From Macrotrachela quadricornifera (lineage: Eukaryota > Rotifera > Eurotatoria > Philodinida > Philodinidae): DNA of 64,000 nt. The stretch lies in NCBI GenBank assembly GCA_022393335.1, contig JAJEKB010020870.1, positions 306,890-370,889 of the forward strand. The letters run 5' to 3'. This document shows positions 35,695-48,675 of this stretch, piece after piece; position 1 is the first letter of the stretch; each line of letters begins with the position of its first letter. The notes under the pieces were generated by a model. That model was not told the DNA's origin. It was given only the letters and a program-made list of their open reading frames with translations, and did not search any database. The translations under genes and the position numbers were made by a program.

Positions 35695-38009
35695 CGTATT
35701 TATTTTTCAACAAATCGAACTATTGTTGATCTTTCCGTCCGCTTGTTAATCCTTTGAACTAAGACAGCAAAAAATAAAATCTCTCTCGAATATATTTTGG
35801 AATACCAATGATTATCGCGTCCGGTGATGAAAATAATATAATAAATTCATTAAATTTTATTCTTTTTTCGATTTCTTATTTTACTCCGATTAATTTTTTT
35901 GTCTCCTTTTGTGCATTATCTTCACAATTTCTTCGATCTCTTTTTTTTTTTTTTTCTTTTGCTTTTTCATTATTATCGTCATTGTCATTTTGAGTGCCTT
36001 TTTGTATTCTTAAAATTGTTTTTTTTTTTTGGCTTCTTTGTGTTTTATTTTCAAATAAGAAAAAAAAGACAAATTTTATCAATGAAAGAAAACCACAACT
36101 ATACGAAAAAAAGAAGTTCTTAATGATCTTAATATGTATATATTTGGAATAAGGATTTTCTTATTAATAATAATACTTTTAATGTATCTACTAATTAAAT
36201 TATTTTATAATTGAAAGCAAAATTAAATTTCGCGTATTTATTTCTAAATCAACTTTATTATCCGATTCGGCAAAGATGATTAATATGCAATGACAGATCG
36301 GAATCAACACTGAGATTGAAAGATAAATTTCTGACTTATCTTTTCTTTTTTTTTTTTGATCATCAACTTCTCTATTATTGTTATATCTATATTTAGAAAT
36401 GTATAATTATGAAAGAAGAAGAAGAAGAAAAGAAAAAATGAAATTTAATACTTTGATATTAATTACATGCTTTTATTTTTATTTTATAGAAGTTAAGTAC
36501 AATAAGAAAAATAAATATAGTGTTGAGAATATTTTATCAAGGACAAATTTTGAATACTTATATGATAGCTATTGATTTTTAAATCAGGAAATTTTAATAT
36601 TCGGATGAATAGACATCAATTCAAGTGGAATCTTCTCGTATATAAGAAATAAAAAAACAAATTTTATTTGATAATAATAATTAAATTGATCAAACTGAAC
36701 TTGATGATCTTTTATTGTTAATTAGAATATATTTTAGGTAATAAATAAAGAATTATTTTAAGATAAAGATCTAACTGATTATTTGAATATATATTTGTGC
36801 AAATTAATGCATAGAAAATATGTTTTTTTTTTACATATCTATTTATATATATGATCCTTATCTAACACAAATATCATAGAAATTGAATGAGACTTTTTGT
36901 TTTTTTTATATGGACCATTTTTTGATTTCCTTTGTCTAATGTAAGATGGGGTTTATATAAAATAACATTAAATTTTTTTTCAGCTTTTTCTCCTATATAT
37001 CATCTTTCATTGTTGTGTTTATCTCACATTTATTTAAAAAGAAAATTTTCAAAACTTTTCTATTTAATATATATCAATACTAATTGTTAATTTTATATTT
37101 ATTGTTTTGTATGATTATCCAATAAATTCATCTTTATAGACAACATAAATCAATCCTGTTACAGTATACGAGACAATTTGATAATATATATATACACCAT
37201 TAGATAGAGAAAATTTTGTTCTACAAAGCTATATATGTTATATTCTTTTATAGTCGATAGAAAACATTTCAATGGAGTTAAATAATTACATATTTGTTTT
37301 GAAAATGAATTTTTAACTCAAATATTAATTAATTAAATAATGTATTAATATTTAATCTAGACTATTGTATAGAAATTTTCTATTGTCTAATATAAACTAA
37401 AAAATGTCTCAAGTGTAAAGTGAGAATCAGGAAATCGAATAATTCTTTTATTGAATCAGTAAATAAAGAATGTTTAGAAAAAAAATATTAATTTGATTAT
37501 TTGCTATTTATGATTTTTTTAATCAGAATCTATCTCATCTATTTTTCTACTTGACTAATTGAGAATGTTTTTCGACATTACATCTGATAAATGCCCATCA
37601 CATAAATTTGTTTAACTTCTAGACTTAGAAATGAATCCAAAATGGCTTTGATCGTCAAATATAGCAATACTTTTGATATATACGACTCTTTCTTTCAGAA
37701 GAGCAAAAAAAGTAGAAAAGCTCGTTTCTCATTGCTCATACGTTTATGACTAAGGGGATGCCACATACAGTGTATAACACTAAATTTGAAATCCTGATTC
37801 TTCATAACCTATTGAAAAACTCGTATCTAATTGGCTTGGACAGACAATCAAAAAGTTATATATTTTATTACTCTTGCCATGAATCTCTGTTACTCTGTGC
37901 AGTTGTATTTTTTATCATACATGTAAATATTTTTAAAATACAAAATAACAAAAGAGAAAAAAATGTTCATATTTTTAACGTATAATATACTATTTAATCT
38001 GATACTCTA
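35695..38009. other. Intergenic, no gene seen
   Basis: AT-rich spacer between two convergent genes, heavy in T runs. Overlapping frames on both strands at 35808-36123 are homopolymer artefacts. Confidence 0.55.
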
Positions 38010-38880
38010 TCAATAAGAAATAATAGTTACATCAACAGAACTCAGTTCACCACTATAAAAAATATAGAATTCAACGATATATTTTGTACTACTTTTAATA
38101 TTGAATATTTGTGTAAGATATTCTTGTGAACCAACACCAGGATCTTTTGATTCATAAGAATATGAACCTGAATGAAATGTATGATTAACAATAGATCCAT
38201 CCAGAATCCATGGATATCGTGGATCACAAGAATTCCATTTTATACCAAGATTACCAGTTTCGAAACCTCCATTAACAATGATTTCATTTTTATTATCACC
38301 TATTTCCTTTATCGATACATCATCAAGATACCATGAACCCCATACTGTTTTGAATTCAAACATAAGCATAGCAGTCGCAACATTTGTTGGTGAAGTGTAT
38401 TCAATAGTATATTTATTGAAAGTTGTTAAAGCGATCATCTCATCAAGTGATAAAAGTATATTTGATGTTGTTGCCTGTGGCAAAGTAGGTGGACATATAC
38501 GAAGAGGAGGAGTTTGCGTCGTTGTAATCACCGAAGAACGTGGAAAAGTAGAATTCGTATGTTGACCTAGAAACGAAATTTTTCAGATTTTTCTCTCATT
38601 AACATATTCTAACGTATTTTATAAAATACGTTACAATGTAAAATATGTCTTATTCATTTCGAAATTTTTGAAATTGTAAACTAATCTTCTTACCTTCTCC
38701 TAACGAATCACACAATGTTGTTTTGTTTCTTGTGATAAGATAACCAGTAATATAACCAACTGCAAAAGCAAGAACTATCAAAACTATTGCCAACACAATA
38801 TGTTCCTTTCGAGACCCAGAGCAGAAATTAGCACACAATTTTCTTTGTTTGTCATCACAATAATCATATTCTGTTTCCAT
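38010..38880 (-). CDS. Type II single-pass membrane protein with split beta-sandwich domains
   Basis: Exons 38880-38694 and 38566-38010 on the minus strand (247 aa). A short Cys-containing cytosolic end (DYCDDKQRKLCANFC) precedes one membrane helix at about 28-50 (IVLAIVLIVLAFAVGYITGY). A Thr/Pro-rich stalk follows, then an extracellular region of about 150 aa. That region holds WGSWYLDDVSIKEIG (139-152), which looks like the end of a carbohydrate-binding/MAM-like beta-sandwich. NGGFETGNLGIKW (161-173) looks like the beginning of the next one. The gene stops about 85 residues into this second unit, at FYIFYSGELSSVDVTIISY. So the protein starts and ends mid-domain. Binding of sugars is a guess. 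A TTTTTAG acceptor lies immediately before the start ATG. Confidence 0.7.
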
Positions 38881-40278
38881 CTAAAAATTTGTTTCATTCA
38901 AAATTGAAGATAATTTAATATTTATAGACACACTATCATATATGATTCATACCTTAAAGTTATGAATGTATCTCACCTGAGATTATAATTGTAGAAAGAA
39001 TTACACATTTTCTCACTGGCTTTTTTCCTATATCTCTACTTGATAAGGCTACAATGTGTGTCATACCCGATATAACTTTTGGTCATGATATATACAATCT
39101 ATTCAATAATAAGTCACATTACTTGAAGTCAGGTTTTTTTTAATATTTTAGAAGATGAGTCAATCTTTGTCTCAATGATGGACTGAGATGTATATGCAAA
39201 GAAAATCTAACATTGCTATTTTTTTACATATTAAATTTAAATAAAAGAAATAGTGGATATTTCAGTAAAATGATCAGCATCTTCCTTGTCAACTTCTACG
39301 CTGAATAAAACGCAAACATTTTCATTAGATGAATGTGGTTGCTATAAAGAAATTAATAGTAAAAAAAGTTATTATCTCTTACATCGTATTTTAATTTATC
39401 ATATTTTTTAATCTGACTGAATGGCCCTCTTCAACATTCATTTTTTCCTTTTTTTCTACGAATAAGTCAAATTTCAATTGATATCGACAGAAAGAATATG
39501 AACTATATTCATCCTCAATGTATTCATTTAAATTGCTAACGTCATTAGAATATATCATGAATCGATCTACGGTAGACGACAAAAGTCTCCACCCTCAACT
39601 ATTTAAACCAGGGTTATTTGCTTTGAAACTTGTATTAAAACAAGAACTTGACGAGTTATGATCGCAGGCAAGAGCTTGAATTTTGTCCTCTTACTGAAGC
39701 TGAAATATCAGGTTAACGTCAAGAATTTTTTCTTATGGCATTATCTCTGTCTTGGGAAGATATACAATGCCGCTCAATTCATTCTTGGAAAGCCTAGATC
39801 TTGGCCTCCCTTCAGCAAAATTTTCACCACAAATTGACGTGCCTTAGGTAAGTTTTGACATATATACTGCGTGCACATGGAACTGGCATATTGCAACTGT
39901 ACCCTTATTGGACCCAAATCTCAACCACTCGGCCTGAAAATGTTAGTGTAGACTGCGTATGTATGTACTAACCTATACGGAAATTTTTAGAATTATAACC
40001 TATCAAAAAATGGAGATTCATATTATTCTATACCTTTGGACCACCACCTCCAGGAAGGCCATTAGGGTACGATAAATCAGAGTGACATTTTTGGCATAGA
40101 CACACTACTATCAGAACTACCTCTTGCATAAAAAATATTATTATATATGCACTAATTATATTTAATACATCTGCCATTGAAAATTTTAAAATACTTCTCA
40201 ATTAAAATCAAACTGAATAAATCATTCTATATTTAATTATGTATGATAACAAAACCAAAAAAAAACATTTGATTCAAT
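38881..40278. other. Intergenic with possible eroded coding remnants
   Basis: No intact gene. On the minus strand at about 39700-39960, frames with stops give helical-looking stretches (QLQYASSMCTQYIC, KARQFVVKILLKGGQDLGF). The composition of 39600-40090 is also less homopolymeric than its flanks, which could be an old pseudogene or mobile-element piece. I do not recognise it. Confidence 0.3.
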
Positions 40279-42147
40279 TCAAAATCGTGCAATTGGTATA
40301 AATGAATTTGTTTTATTTAATCGTTGTGGTTCGATGATATCTGATTGCATAGTAGTACTTCTTAACATATCAAGTACTGGTGTTTTTCTTAATCGAGAAT
40401 CTAATGTTATACCAATATTAATTCGTGGAGTTCGTGTTTGATCAATTATTGTATTATTTAGTTTTTCATCAACTATATTCGATGTATTATTATTATAATT
40501 CTGATATTCAAGTGTCACAGATTTCGAACGTAATTGTGAAGATTTATTTGATATAGGTTGTTGTAAAATGTTATTTGTTGGTTTTGATATCAAAAATGAT
40601 AATTGATTATCTAATGATGTTGATTTTGGTCTTTCAAATTGAGCAATCAGTTGTTTAACATTTTGCGAATGCATCGATTGTTGTTGTTGTTGTTGTTGTT
40701 GTTTTTTTAATAAAAATGCATTAAGATAACCGAATGAAAATGGATTTGTTAATGTTTCTGATTGTAAATGTGAAGAATTGTTTCTATATGAAATATTACA
40801 ATTATTATTATTTAATTTTTTTAATTCTGATGATTTAAAATAGTTAGTTGAAGATGAAGGAATTTTATTAGATTTTTTAATATTAATCATTGATGAATAA
40901 TTTCGATTATTATAACTTATTATATTTGATAAACGTGGTTCACTATCATACAATGATGATTTCCATTGTTGTTGCTTTCGAGGAATGTGAGAAGGCACTA
41001 AAATAAAATAAATGAAAACTAAATTTAAAATAAAAGATAACAACAAATTTTAACCTGTTCTTTGTTGTTGGTTTAATCGATAATCAATTTCATCTTTTTT
41101 TGCTGAACGAACGGATATATTATTATTCATTGTAGTAACAGGATTATATTGATGTAGTCCTTTCATTCTATTTAATTCATTTGATGATATTGAATAGCAT
41201 TGTCCAGAATCATTTGATGAATGACTTTCAACATCTATATCATTATTTATTGGATAAATTTTTGATATATTTGAATTAAATAATTGTATTGAGGGATCAC
41301 TACTATCGCCAAAACCACTATCATTTATATGAGAGGATGATTTTAAAGAAACATGTTCTTTTATTTTTGATGATTTATTATTTAAACATAAATGAAGAAG
41401 ATTTCCATCTGGATCATAAATATAATATTCATATGGATTTATTGTAAATAATTTACTTGTATATTCATGAATAAAATAATTTAAATTATTTAATCGAAAT
41501 TTAAAATATGCATTTTGAGATATTGTATAGGATTGAATTGATGGAGAATATTTAATTGAAAATTGATAAAGAATTTTTTTATTTAGTAATAATGATGATG
41601 ATAAATTAAAAAGTACAAAACCTGTTTTACTTGAATTTGGTTTACATTGAAATAAATTTTTATAAAATTTAAACATTAAATCAAAATTATTTGTAAATAT
41701 ATTAAAACGTATAATTATTTGTTGATTCTTTGGAATATGTGATATTGACCATAATGGTAATAAATGAGATAATTCATAATAATCTTGTCTTGCTATAACT
41801 TGTTTATATTCATCTACTAATTCAATTTTATGATGAAAATTCCATATATGTTTAGATTTAAAAAAATCATTTTTTTCTTGTTCTTGTTGTTGTTTAAGAA
41901 TTTGATCAGTTAAAAAAATAACACAACTTAATGATTGACATTGAATAGGTAATTTTGATGTTGATGATTGATTTGTAAATGAATTAAAATATGTTGTTGG
42001 TTGTATTTGACCATCAATAAAAAGAATTTTTTGATCAATTATTGAACATGAACGAAGTAGAGTATTTATTGCTGTTGAAATTTCATCATATTCATTACAA
42101 CCAATTTTTAAAATAAGTTCACATGGTGAATTATAGTCATTAATCAT
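40279..42147 (-). CDS. FAM124 family protein
   Basis: Exons 42147-41055 and 40997-40279 on the minus strand (603 aa; phase 1 junction). The first about 260 residues match the FAM124 domain, a glyoxalase-like (VOC) fold of unknown function. Visible are an N-terminal strand-helix repeat (CELILKIGCNEYDEISTAIN), the family-typical LSHLLPLWSISHIPKNQQII, FKFYKNLFQCKP, and a closing YYIYDPDGNLLHLCLN. A DSGFGDSSDPSIQ element follows. The remainder is Ser/Asn-rich and disordered, with an 8-9 residue polyGln run and scattered RTPRI/RKTPV sites. No catalytic metal ligands are obvious, in keeping with the family. The ATG is directly preceded by a TTATTTTAG acceptor, suggesting a 5' UTR intron or spliced-leader addition. 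Confidence 0.8.
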
Positions 42148-44675
42148 CTAAAATAAATTTATTTCGATTTTTTTTTTCTATTAAAAATATTTTCTATATA
42201 TATATATCAACAAAAGATAATTCAGACATTACTCGTTATGTTAATATACTTTCTTTATGAATAGTAACAATAGTATTTTTCTTTTTTGTATTGTAGACAC
42301 TTTCAAAATAGAACATTACTTATATACATATGTCTGATTGATTGACCAACAGCCATCATCAAGTTTTGTTCATCATACATGATGTGATTATTGCAGACAA
42401 GAGAATAGAAAGAGAAATATCCTATATCATCATATTAAAAGATGATAAGTTTTTCATCATTTACATTCATATATGATTGAATTGAACAATAATATTGATT
42501 TAAAAGTATTTATTTTTTTTTCATTCATTTTATATATTTAAAATGAAATAACAAACTTCGTTTATTCTGTCTGACAATTAATTGAAAAATGAATATTCTA
42601 TTGAGCTTCATTTCGATTAATTTATCTAACCTTAGTTCTTTATATAAATAAATGATTAGTATCTCTATATCACTCATATTCGAAATATCACAAGTGAATG
42701 TAATGAATCTTTATAACAAATGACAAGCAAACGATTTATGTGAATAGAAGAGTAAGATAGACAATGAAGGTCATGATCATATCGATTTTAATCTCTTAAA
42801 CATTTATAATTAACAAAAAATTTTGAAAATTTTCTAACTATATCCTTATTATTATTAAACAATAATACATATATATATAACTAATAGAATATTAATACAT
42901 GACCTTCATCTTTATTCTATTGTATTTAAAGTCTAATCATTATCTATCTATTTTTTTTTAGTTTCTTTGTTATTTCAACTTACTTTATTGTATAGAAGTA
43001 CGTGCATATCTCGAAAGAGAACAATACATATGTTTCTATTCTACTACTACTACTACTACTGTAGTTAACTCACGCACTCGATTATACTAGTATTGAATAT
43101 TCGACTTTATTCAAGAGTACATGTTTCGTTTAAAGAAGAAAAAAAAAAGAAAAGAAGTATGTAAACATTGAACATGATGGTTACTAAGATTGGTCAAGTA
43201 TAACTACAAAATAAATAAAAAATGAATGAATGTATATAATTATCTATGGAAGAAGATATTCAAGATTTGACCTTTTTAATAAAATAAGAAAATTAATCCG
43301 CAAGGTTATTTAAACGTATAAAATAAAGGATAAATAAATTCGTTTCTTATTTAATCTTTGATATCGTATAGATTACAATGTATACTTCATATTTTAACAA
43401 AAGGCTATTGACTTAAAAAAAAGAAAAATCTTTTTTTATTTTGTTAGGAAATATTCAATTGTTCTATACCTGACTTAGTTGATTATTATCCATGTTAGTT
43501 ATTCGAATAACATTCTTCATTGTTTGTTGAATGATGCTTCTCTTTTACAATACCAGTATACCATATCATTATTGCATAAGTCTTATACAAAAAGAAAAAA
43601 GCCAAATGTGAACATACGTTTATGTCTGTTTGTTCCACCTGCCACTAATGTTTCTCTCTTTTTTTCTTTCTTTTTTCTTTTTGTTCGTTTTATGTAATAC
43701 ATATACTCGAGAGAGTTGATCACTCATCATCTTCGTCGTATGATTTATTTTACAGAAGAACAAGAGAACAGACTATTTACGCATAGTAACGAGGCATAGT
43801 GTAGGCAAATTTCTTTGTTCATAAAAATATGTTTGGATAGTTTAAAATAAACACAATTAATATAATTGACACGATATCTAATAAATATAAATTTTTAAAT
43901 TGAAAAAAATTTCTCTTTTTTTTTTTTGAATGAATAATCGTTCATTCTTCTATTGTTATTATTAATATTTGATTTATGCTTTACGAAACATAGATGGATT
44001 ATTGTATTGAATTTTAAATAACATGCGATACATCCTTAAAATGACACTTATATTCAAACGAAGACCATATGTTCATTATATAATATAATTCACTAGAGAG
44101 AATTAACTCATTTCAATTGAATCTATCAGAAACACAACTGTTTATATTCTTCATATGATTTTTTTAAATTGCGTTATGACAATTTTTTTCTTATGACCTC
44201 GATTGTCATTTGTTATTAAAAGATTACATTTGATTTCGTCTTGATTTTCTTTGTCAATAAAATTTATTCATCATAGAAATAAAATGATTGGATATAAAAC
44301 GGAAATAAGTTCGTTTAAAGAACGTCAATTCAAAATTTTGTACTATTATAAAGCAAAAAAAAATAAAACACCTGATTTAGTTAAGAACAATCTGAAAGTT
44401 GATATTACTTGACTAATTTATTGTTTGTGTCAAACGATTTTTACAGAGGTGTATATTTGTTAATATAACGATAAAAAGATATATTAATCCTTATTCTAAT
44501 AAAACATTAGTAGTATTATTACCAAATAAAAAAAATCCTCTTGTTGAACAAGAATACAATCCTTGTCTAGAAATATTTATATAGTATCAGAAGATTTATT
44601 ATATACACGTATATATATAGGAACTGAAATATTCTAATTTGCTTTGATTTTAACGATTCGTATTTTATTACCAGA
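42148..44675. other. Intergenic between divergent genes; no gene seen
   Basis: About 2.5 kb upstream of both FAM124 (-) and the EGF gene (+), so it holds both promoters. A (TAC)n run occurs near 43041-43060. No clear regulatory element could be named. Confidence 0.5.
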
Positions 44676-47007
44676 ATGTCTAATATACAACTGGCATTAC
44701 TTTTTGTTGGCGTTTTGGCTTGTCTAATTGCACAAATAACATGCAATGTTCAATATCGTAAAAAATGCTTTCTAAATGATTAATATATAATTTTGATTAT
44801 TGGTTTTTGTTTTTGTTTTCTAGCTAATATTGATGAAGATACTGGTTGTCCAATAAATGTCAATCATGTATGTGAATTATGTGCTGAAGATCAGAATCGT
44901 TTAGGTTGTTATTGTGAACTTGAGGGTGGAGATGAAATTGTTACTGCTAGTGTATTTACACCATGTCCAGCTGGTAGAAATACAAATATAATTAATAATT
45001 AATATTTATTTTTTTTTTAAAATAGCTGTTGCGGATCCTTGTAGTAATCATTCATGTAAAAATGGTGCTACATGTGTTCGTGAAGGTTTAACAAGTTATA
45101 AATGTACTTGTGCACCTGGTTTTGGTGGTCAAATGTGTAATGAAGCATTACCAAGTATAAACGAATAAAAAAAAGAATTTGAATTTATTTTAAAATTTAA
45201 ACCCTTCTTTTTTGTTTTAGAATGTTCTGATGCAAATATCCATTGTCCAAATGCTGAATGTGTTGAAACAAATGATCCTATTGTACCTGTTTATTGTCAA
45301 TGTTATGATGGTTCACGACGAGATCCAAGACAAAATGATACATGTCCATTAAGTTAGTTATATTTCTAATAAATCAAAAAAATATTTCGTTTTTTTTTTT
45401 AATTTTAAGGTCCATGTTATGAAAAAGATAGTGAAGAACCAGTATGTAAAAATAATGGTACATGTAGAATTGTAAGCAATACACATGTTTGTGAATGTAG
45501 AGGAGGTTATGCTGGACAAAATTGTACAAAAGCACTTAAAAGTAAAAAATTTTGTTTTTTTTTTTATTTAAAAATAATTATTAAATTTATTTTAGGACCA
45601 CTTTGTGAAGATAATCCAGGTGCTTGTGGAGAAGGAAAATGTCAACAATCACTTACACCACCATTTTATTCATGTAATTGTGGTAGTCATCCAAGTACAT
45701 TTGGTAAAACTATTACTGAATTAACTAAATGTGAAGAAAGTAAGATAAATTTTTTGAAAAAAAAAAATTTTTATATATATTAAATAGGTGGTTGTTATGC
45801 AACAAATCCATGTCAAAATGGAGGAACATGTAGTAATAAAGGTGTAGGTGCTTTTATTTGTCAATGTTCATCTCGTTTTACTGGTACTAAATGTGAAAAA
45901 TCTTGTAAGTTTAGATTTAAAAAAAATAAAAATAAATTTTTTCGTTTTTTTTTTTTATTAATTTATTTTTAAGCTGCTTGTTTTAATAATCCATGTGCAA
46001 ATAATGGTATTTGTGAAGCATTTAATGAAACAACATACTTTTGTAAATGTCCACCTTATTTTACTGGTCAAAGATGTGAAACACCTGTACCAAGTATGAA
46101 ATATTTTTCTATAAGATTTATTTGATTTTTTTGTTTTTAGATCCATGTATAGGTAAAAATTGTGGTCTTTATGGTGAATGTCGTGATACTCAAGGTACAG
46201 CAGTTTGTTATTGTAATGATGGAATTCATCTTGATGGTTCACCATGTCAAGGTAAAAAGATATAATTTGATTTTAAATTCTAAAAAAATATTTATTTATT
46301 TAGATCCATGTGTTAATAAAAGTTGTGGTCCAGGTGTTTGTACACCAAAAACAAATGTAACTTATGAAGCAATGTGTTCATGTCCTATATGGCGTAAAGG
46401 AGAATCATGTGAATTACCACGAGGTAAATTTAATAATTAATATTCAAAAGAAATTATTTTTTTTATTATTTAGATCCATGTCGAGAAGCTCCTCGTTGTG
46501 GTGGTGGTTATTGTAAACCAAATTATCAACTTGCTCGTGGTTATTCATGTGTATGTGAAGGTGGTATTGTTAGAAATGAACCATGTCCATTTTCAAAAAG
46601 TAAAAATTCTTTCTTTCTTTTGTACAAATTAATATTTATATTAATTTTTTAAGCTTGTCCAATCAAAGATTGTGGAACACAAGGTATTTGTGTAGAAACT
46701 GATGGTATTATTGTTACTCCTGGTAGTAAACCTATCTATTATGTATGTTTATGTAAAAATGGTTATATTAATTCTGGAAGTTGTGATGGTAAGAAACAGA
46801 AAAAAAAAAAACCTAATTTTAATATAAATATTATTGATATATTAAGATTTAATTAATACACAAATTCCATCTGTTGCTTCTCGATGTGGACCTAATGGTA
46901 AAACATATCCTAGTCGAAATCCAAATAATCCAATTGGATGTTGGTGTAAAAATGGTACACATATTGAAGAAATTGAAATAGATGGTCCAGCACAATATTG
47001 TCTTTAA
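44676..47007 (+). CDS. Secreted protein with about ten EGF-like repeats
   Basis: Thirteen exons: 44676-44757, 44824-44973, 45026-45154, 45221-45352, 45410-45541, 45596-45739, 45788-45904, 45974-46093, 46141-46251, 46304-46423, 46474-46599, 46654-46788, 46847-47007 (552 aa). A signal peptide (LALLFVGVLACLIAQ) is followed by a Cys-rich exon with ELCAEDQNRLGCYCE. Exons 3-12 then each carry one EGF-like module (pattern DPC..N.CKNGATCV ... YKCTCAPGFGGQMC). All twelve introns are phase 1, so every module exon is symmetrical (1-1). The last exon has a final Cys-containing segment and no membrane helix or anchor, so the protein is secreted. It is probably extracellular-matrix or mucus-associated. No Notch/laminin/fibrillin partner domains are present. 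Confidence 0.9.
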
Positions 47008-47184
47008 ATAAAAAAAATTTTTTTTTTTTAAGAATCGAAAAAAGAAAATTTCGACTTTTTGTTTTTTCGAAAAAAAAAAAAGAAAATTTTATTAAACTTT
47101 ACAAATAAAGTTCAAATAAATGAATTAACAAACATTTAAAAAAAAATAACATATATTGTTCCTTATTTCTAATAATTAATCTAC

Positions 47185-48675
47185 TTATTTTGACCAACGT
47201 TCTTGAATCCATCGATCAATTTTATTATTAAATACTTTTTCTTTAAGACCTCTATCAAAATTTCTTATACATAATATTCCAAATATCATTGTTATTATAT
47301 GAGTAACAAGATTAGCTGATAAACATGCATAAAGTACTTGAAGTATAGGTACTAAATCAATTGTTGATGCTTGAGTTGTTGTACTTAATCCTGTTGATGC
47401 ATGAGAGATTTTTATTGATTTATCAATAGCCTAAAAAAATGATTTTTTTTTTAAATTAAATAGAAATTATATTAAAAATAAAACATACTGTATAAAAACT
47501 ATAACCCAAAAATCCCAATTGAAAAAGTGAAAAAATATAAAAAAGAAAAACTAATATATAAAATTCTAAACGAGCCTAAATAAAAACAAAATATTTCTTG
47601 TTTTTTTTTTGTTTAAATTTATATTTTTCTTTATATCTTACCATACCAATACCAAAACCTAACCATAATAATGTTACAGGTATACCAACTCCAAGTAAAA
47701 CTCGATCTAATGTTTCAGAACCCGTATAATTATATAAATTAAGTAATAATGATGAAATCTTGAAACAAAAAAAAAAAAACGTCAAATAAATATATAAATT
47801 TAATTTAATAAAATATTTACCGAAAACATTGTACTTATACGTGCTATACAATCGAATATACTATATATTTTAAGTGGTCGACGTGCTGTTGGAAAAGCAC
47901 CAAAAAGTCTATTTAAATAAAATTAGAATTAAATAATTATTATAAACTATATATATATACCGTTTAGAAAATTCATCTCGTCGATAATCTCTAATTACCA
48001 TAATTGTAAGTGGAATAAAACATACATTAAAAGTAATTGTAAATATAAGTCGAGCCTTAGAAAAAATAAATATGATTATTTCTTTTTCTATAAAAATATT
48101 CTTTTATTTACTAAACGAATTTTTGGTTGAGTATCATCATTTTGATCATTTCTTCGAGCAAAAAAATGTGCAATAACATAAACAGTTAACATAACAGCAC
48201 TGATAAAAAATGCAACAATATCAGTAATTCGTTGATAAAAAATTCCAGTTATTAGAAAAAGAAGAAGAAATACTAAAAAAAAATCTTTTTGTATTGTTTT
48301 TTTTTTCTATTTTTTATTCATACCTGAATGAACAAGAATAAGAATACCATAAGCAAAATCTGGTTCATCTAAATTATGTAATTTAACAAGACGAGCAATA
48401 GTTAAACCATCTGTAACAAGTGCAGCTAATATACCAAGAATAAGAAATGTATATTCATACCAACGAATATTTCCTAAGCCACGACGCTTTAAATAATAGA
48501 TAAAAATATAAATAAATTAAAATAGAATATATTTCTTACTGTTCCAAGAAATCCACTTTCATCAATAGCACTTTCAGGTGATAATCTAAGACCGCCTGCA
48601 ATTGCTGCTGTTCGTCCTGACTAAAAACAAAATAATAATAGATTAAAATTTCATATTTAGTTGACTTACATCCAT
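47185..48675 (-). CDS. Multipass membrane protein, unrecognised
   Basis: Nine minus-strand exons: 48675-48670, 48620-48540, 48486-48324, 48272-48112, 48055-47961, 47908-47821, 47758-47642, 47575-47489, 47430-47185 (347 aa; all junctions in phase). The first exon would hold only ATG GAT, so the start is the weakest part. About seven or eight hydrophobic helices are visible, for example YTFLILGILAALVTDGLTIA, VFLLLFLITGIFY, IVAFFISAVMLTVYVIAHFF, RLIFTITFNVCFIPLTIMVI, LLGVGIPVTLLWLGFGIGM and VLYACLSANLVTHIITMIFG. The N-terminal ~35 residues and the C-terminal ~30 (IDRWIQERWSK) are polar. No GPCR, transporter or channel signature was recognised. The gene lies tail-to-tail with the EGF gene, 177 bp between stop codons. 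Confidence 0.75.

Noticed and set aside
47576..47851. Minus-strand 91-codon frame considered as a separate small membrane protein
   Set aside because: It is one exon of the nine-exon membrane gene, read into both flanking introns.
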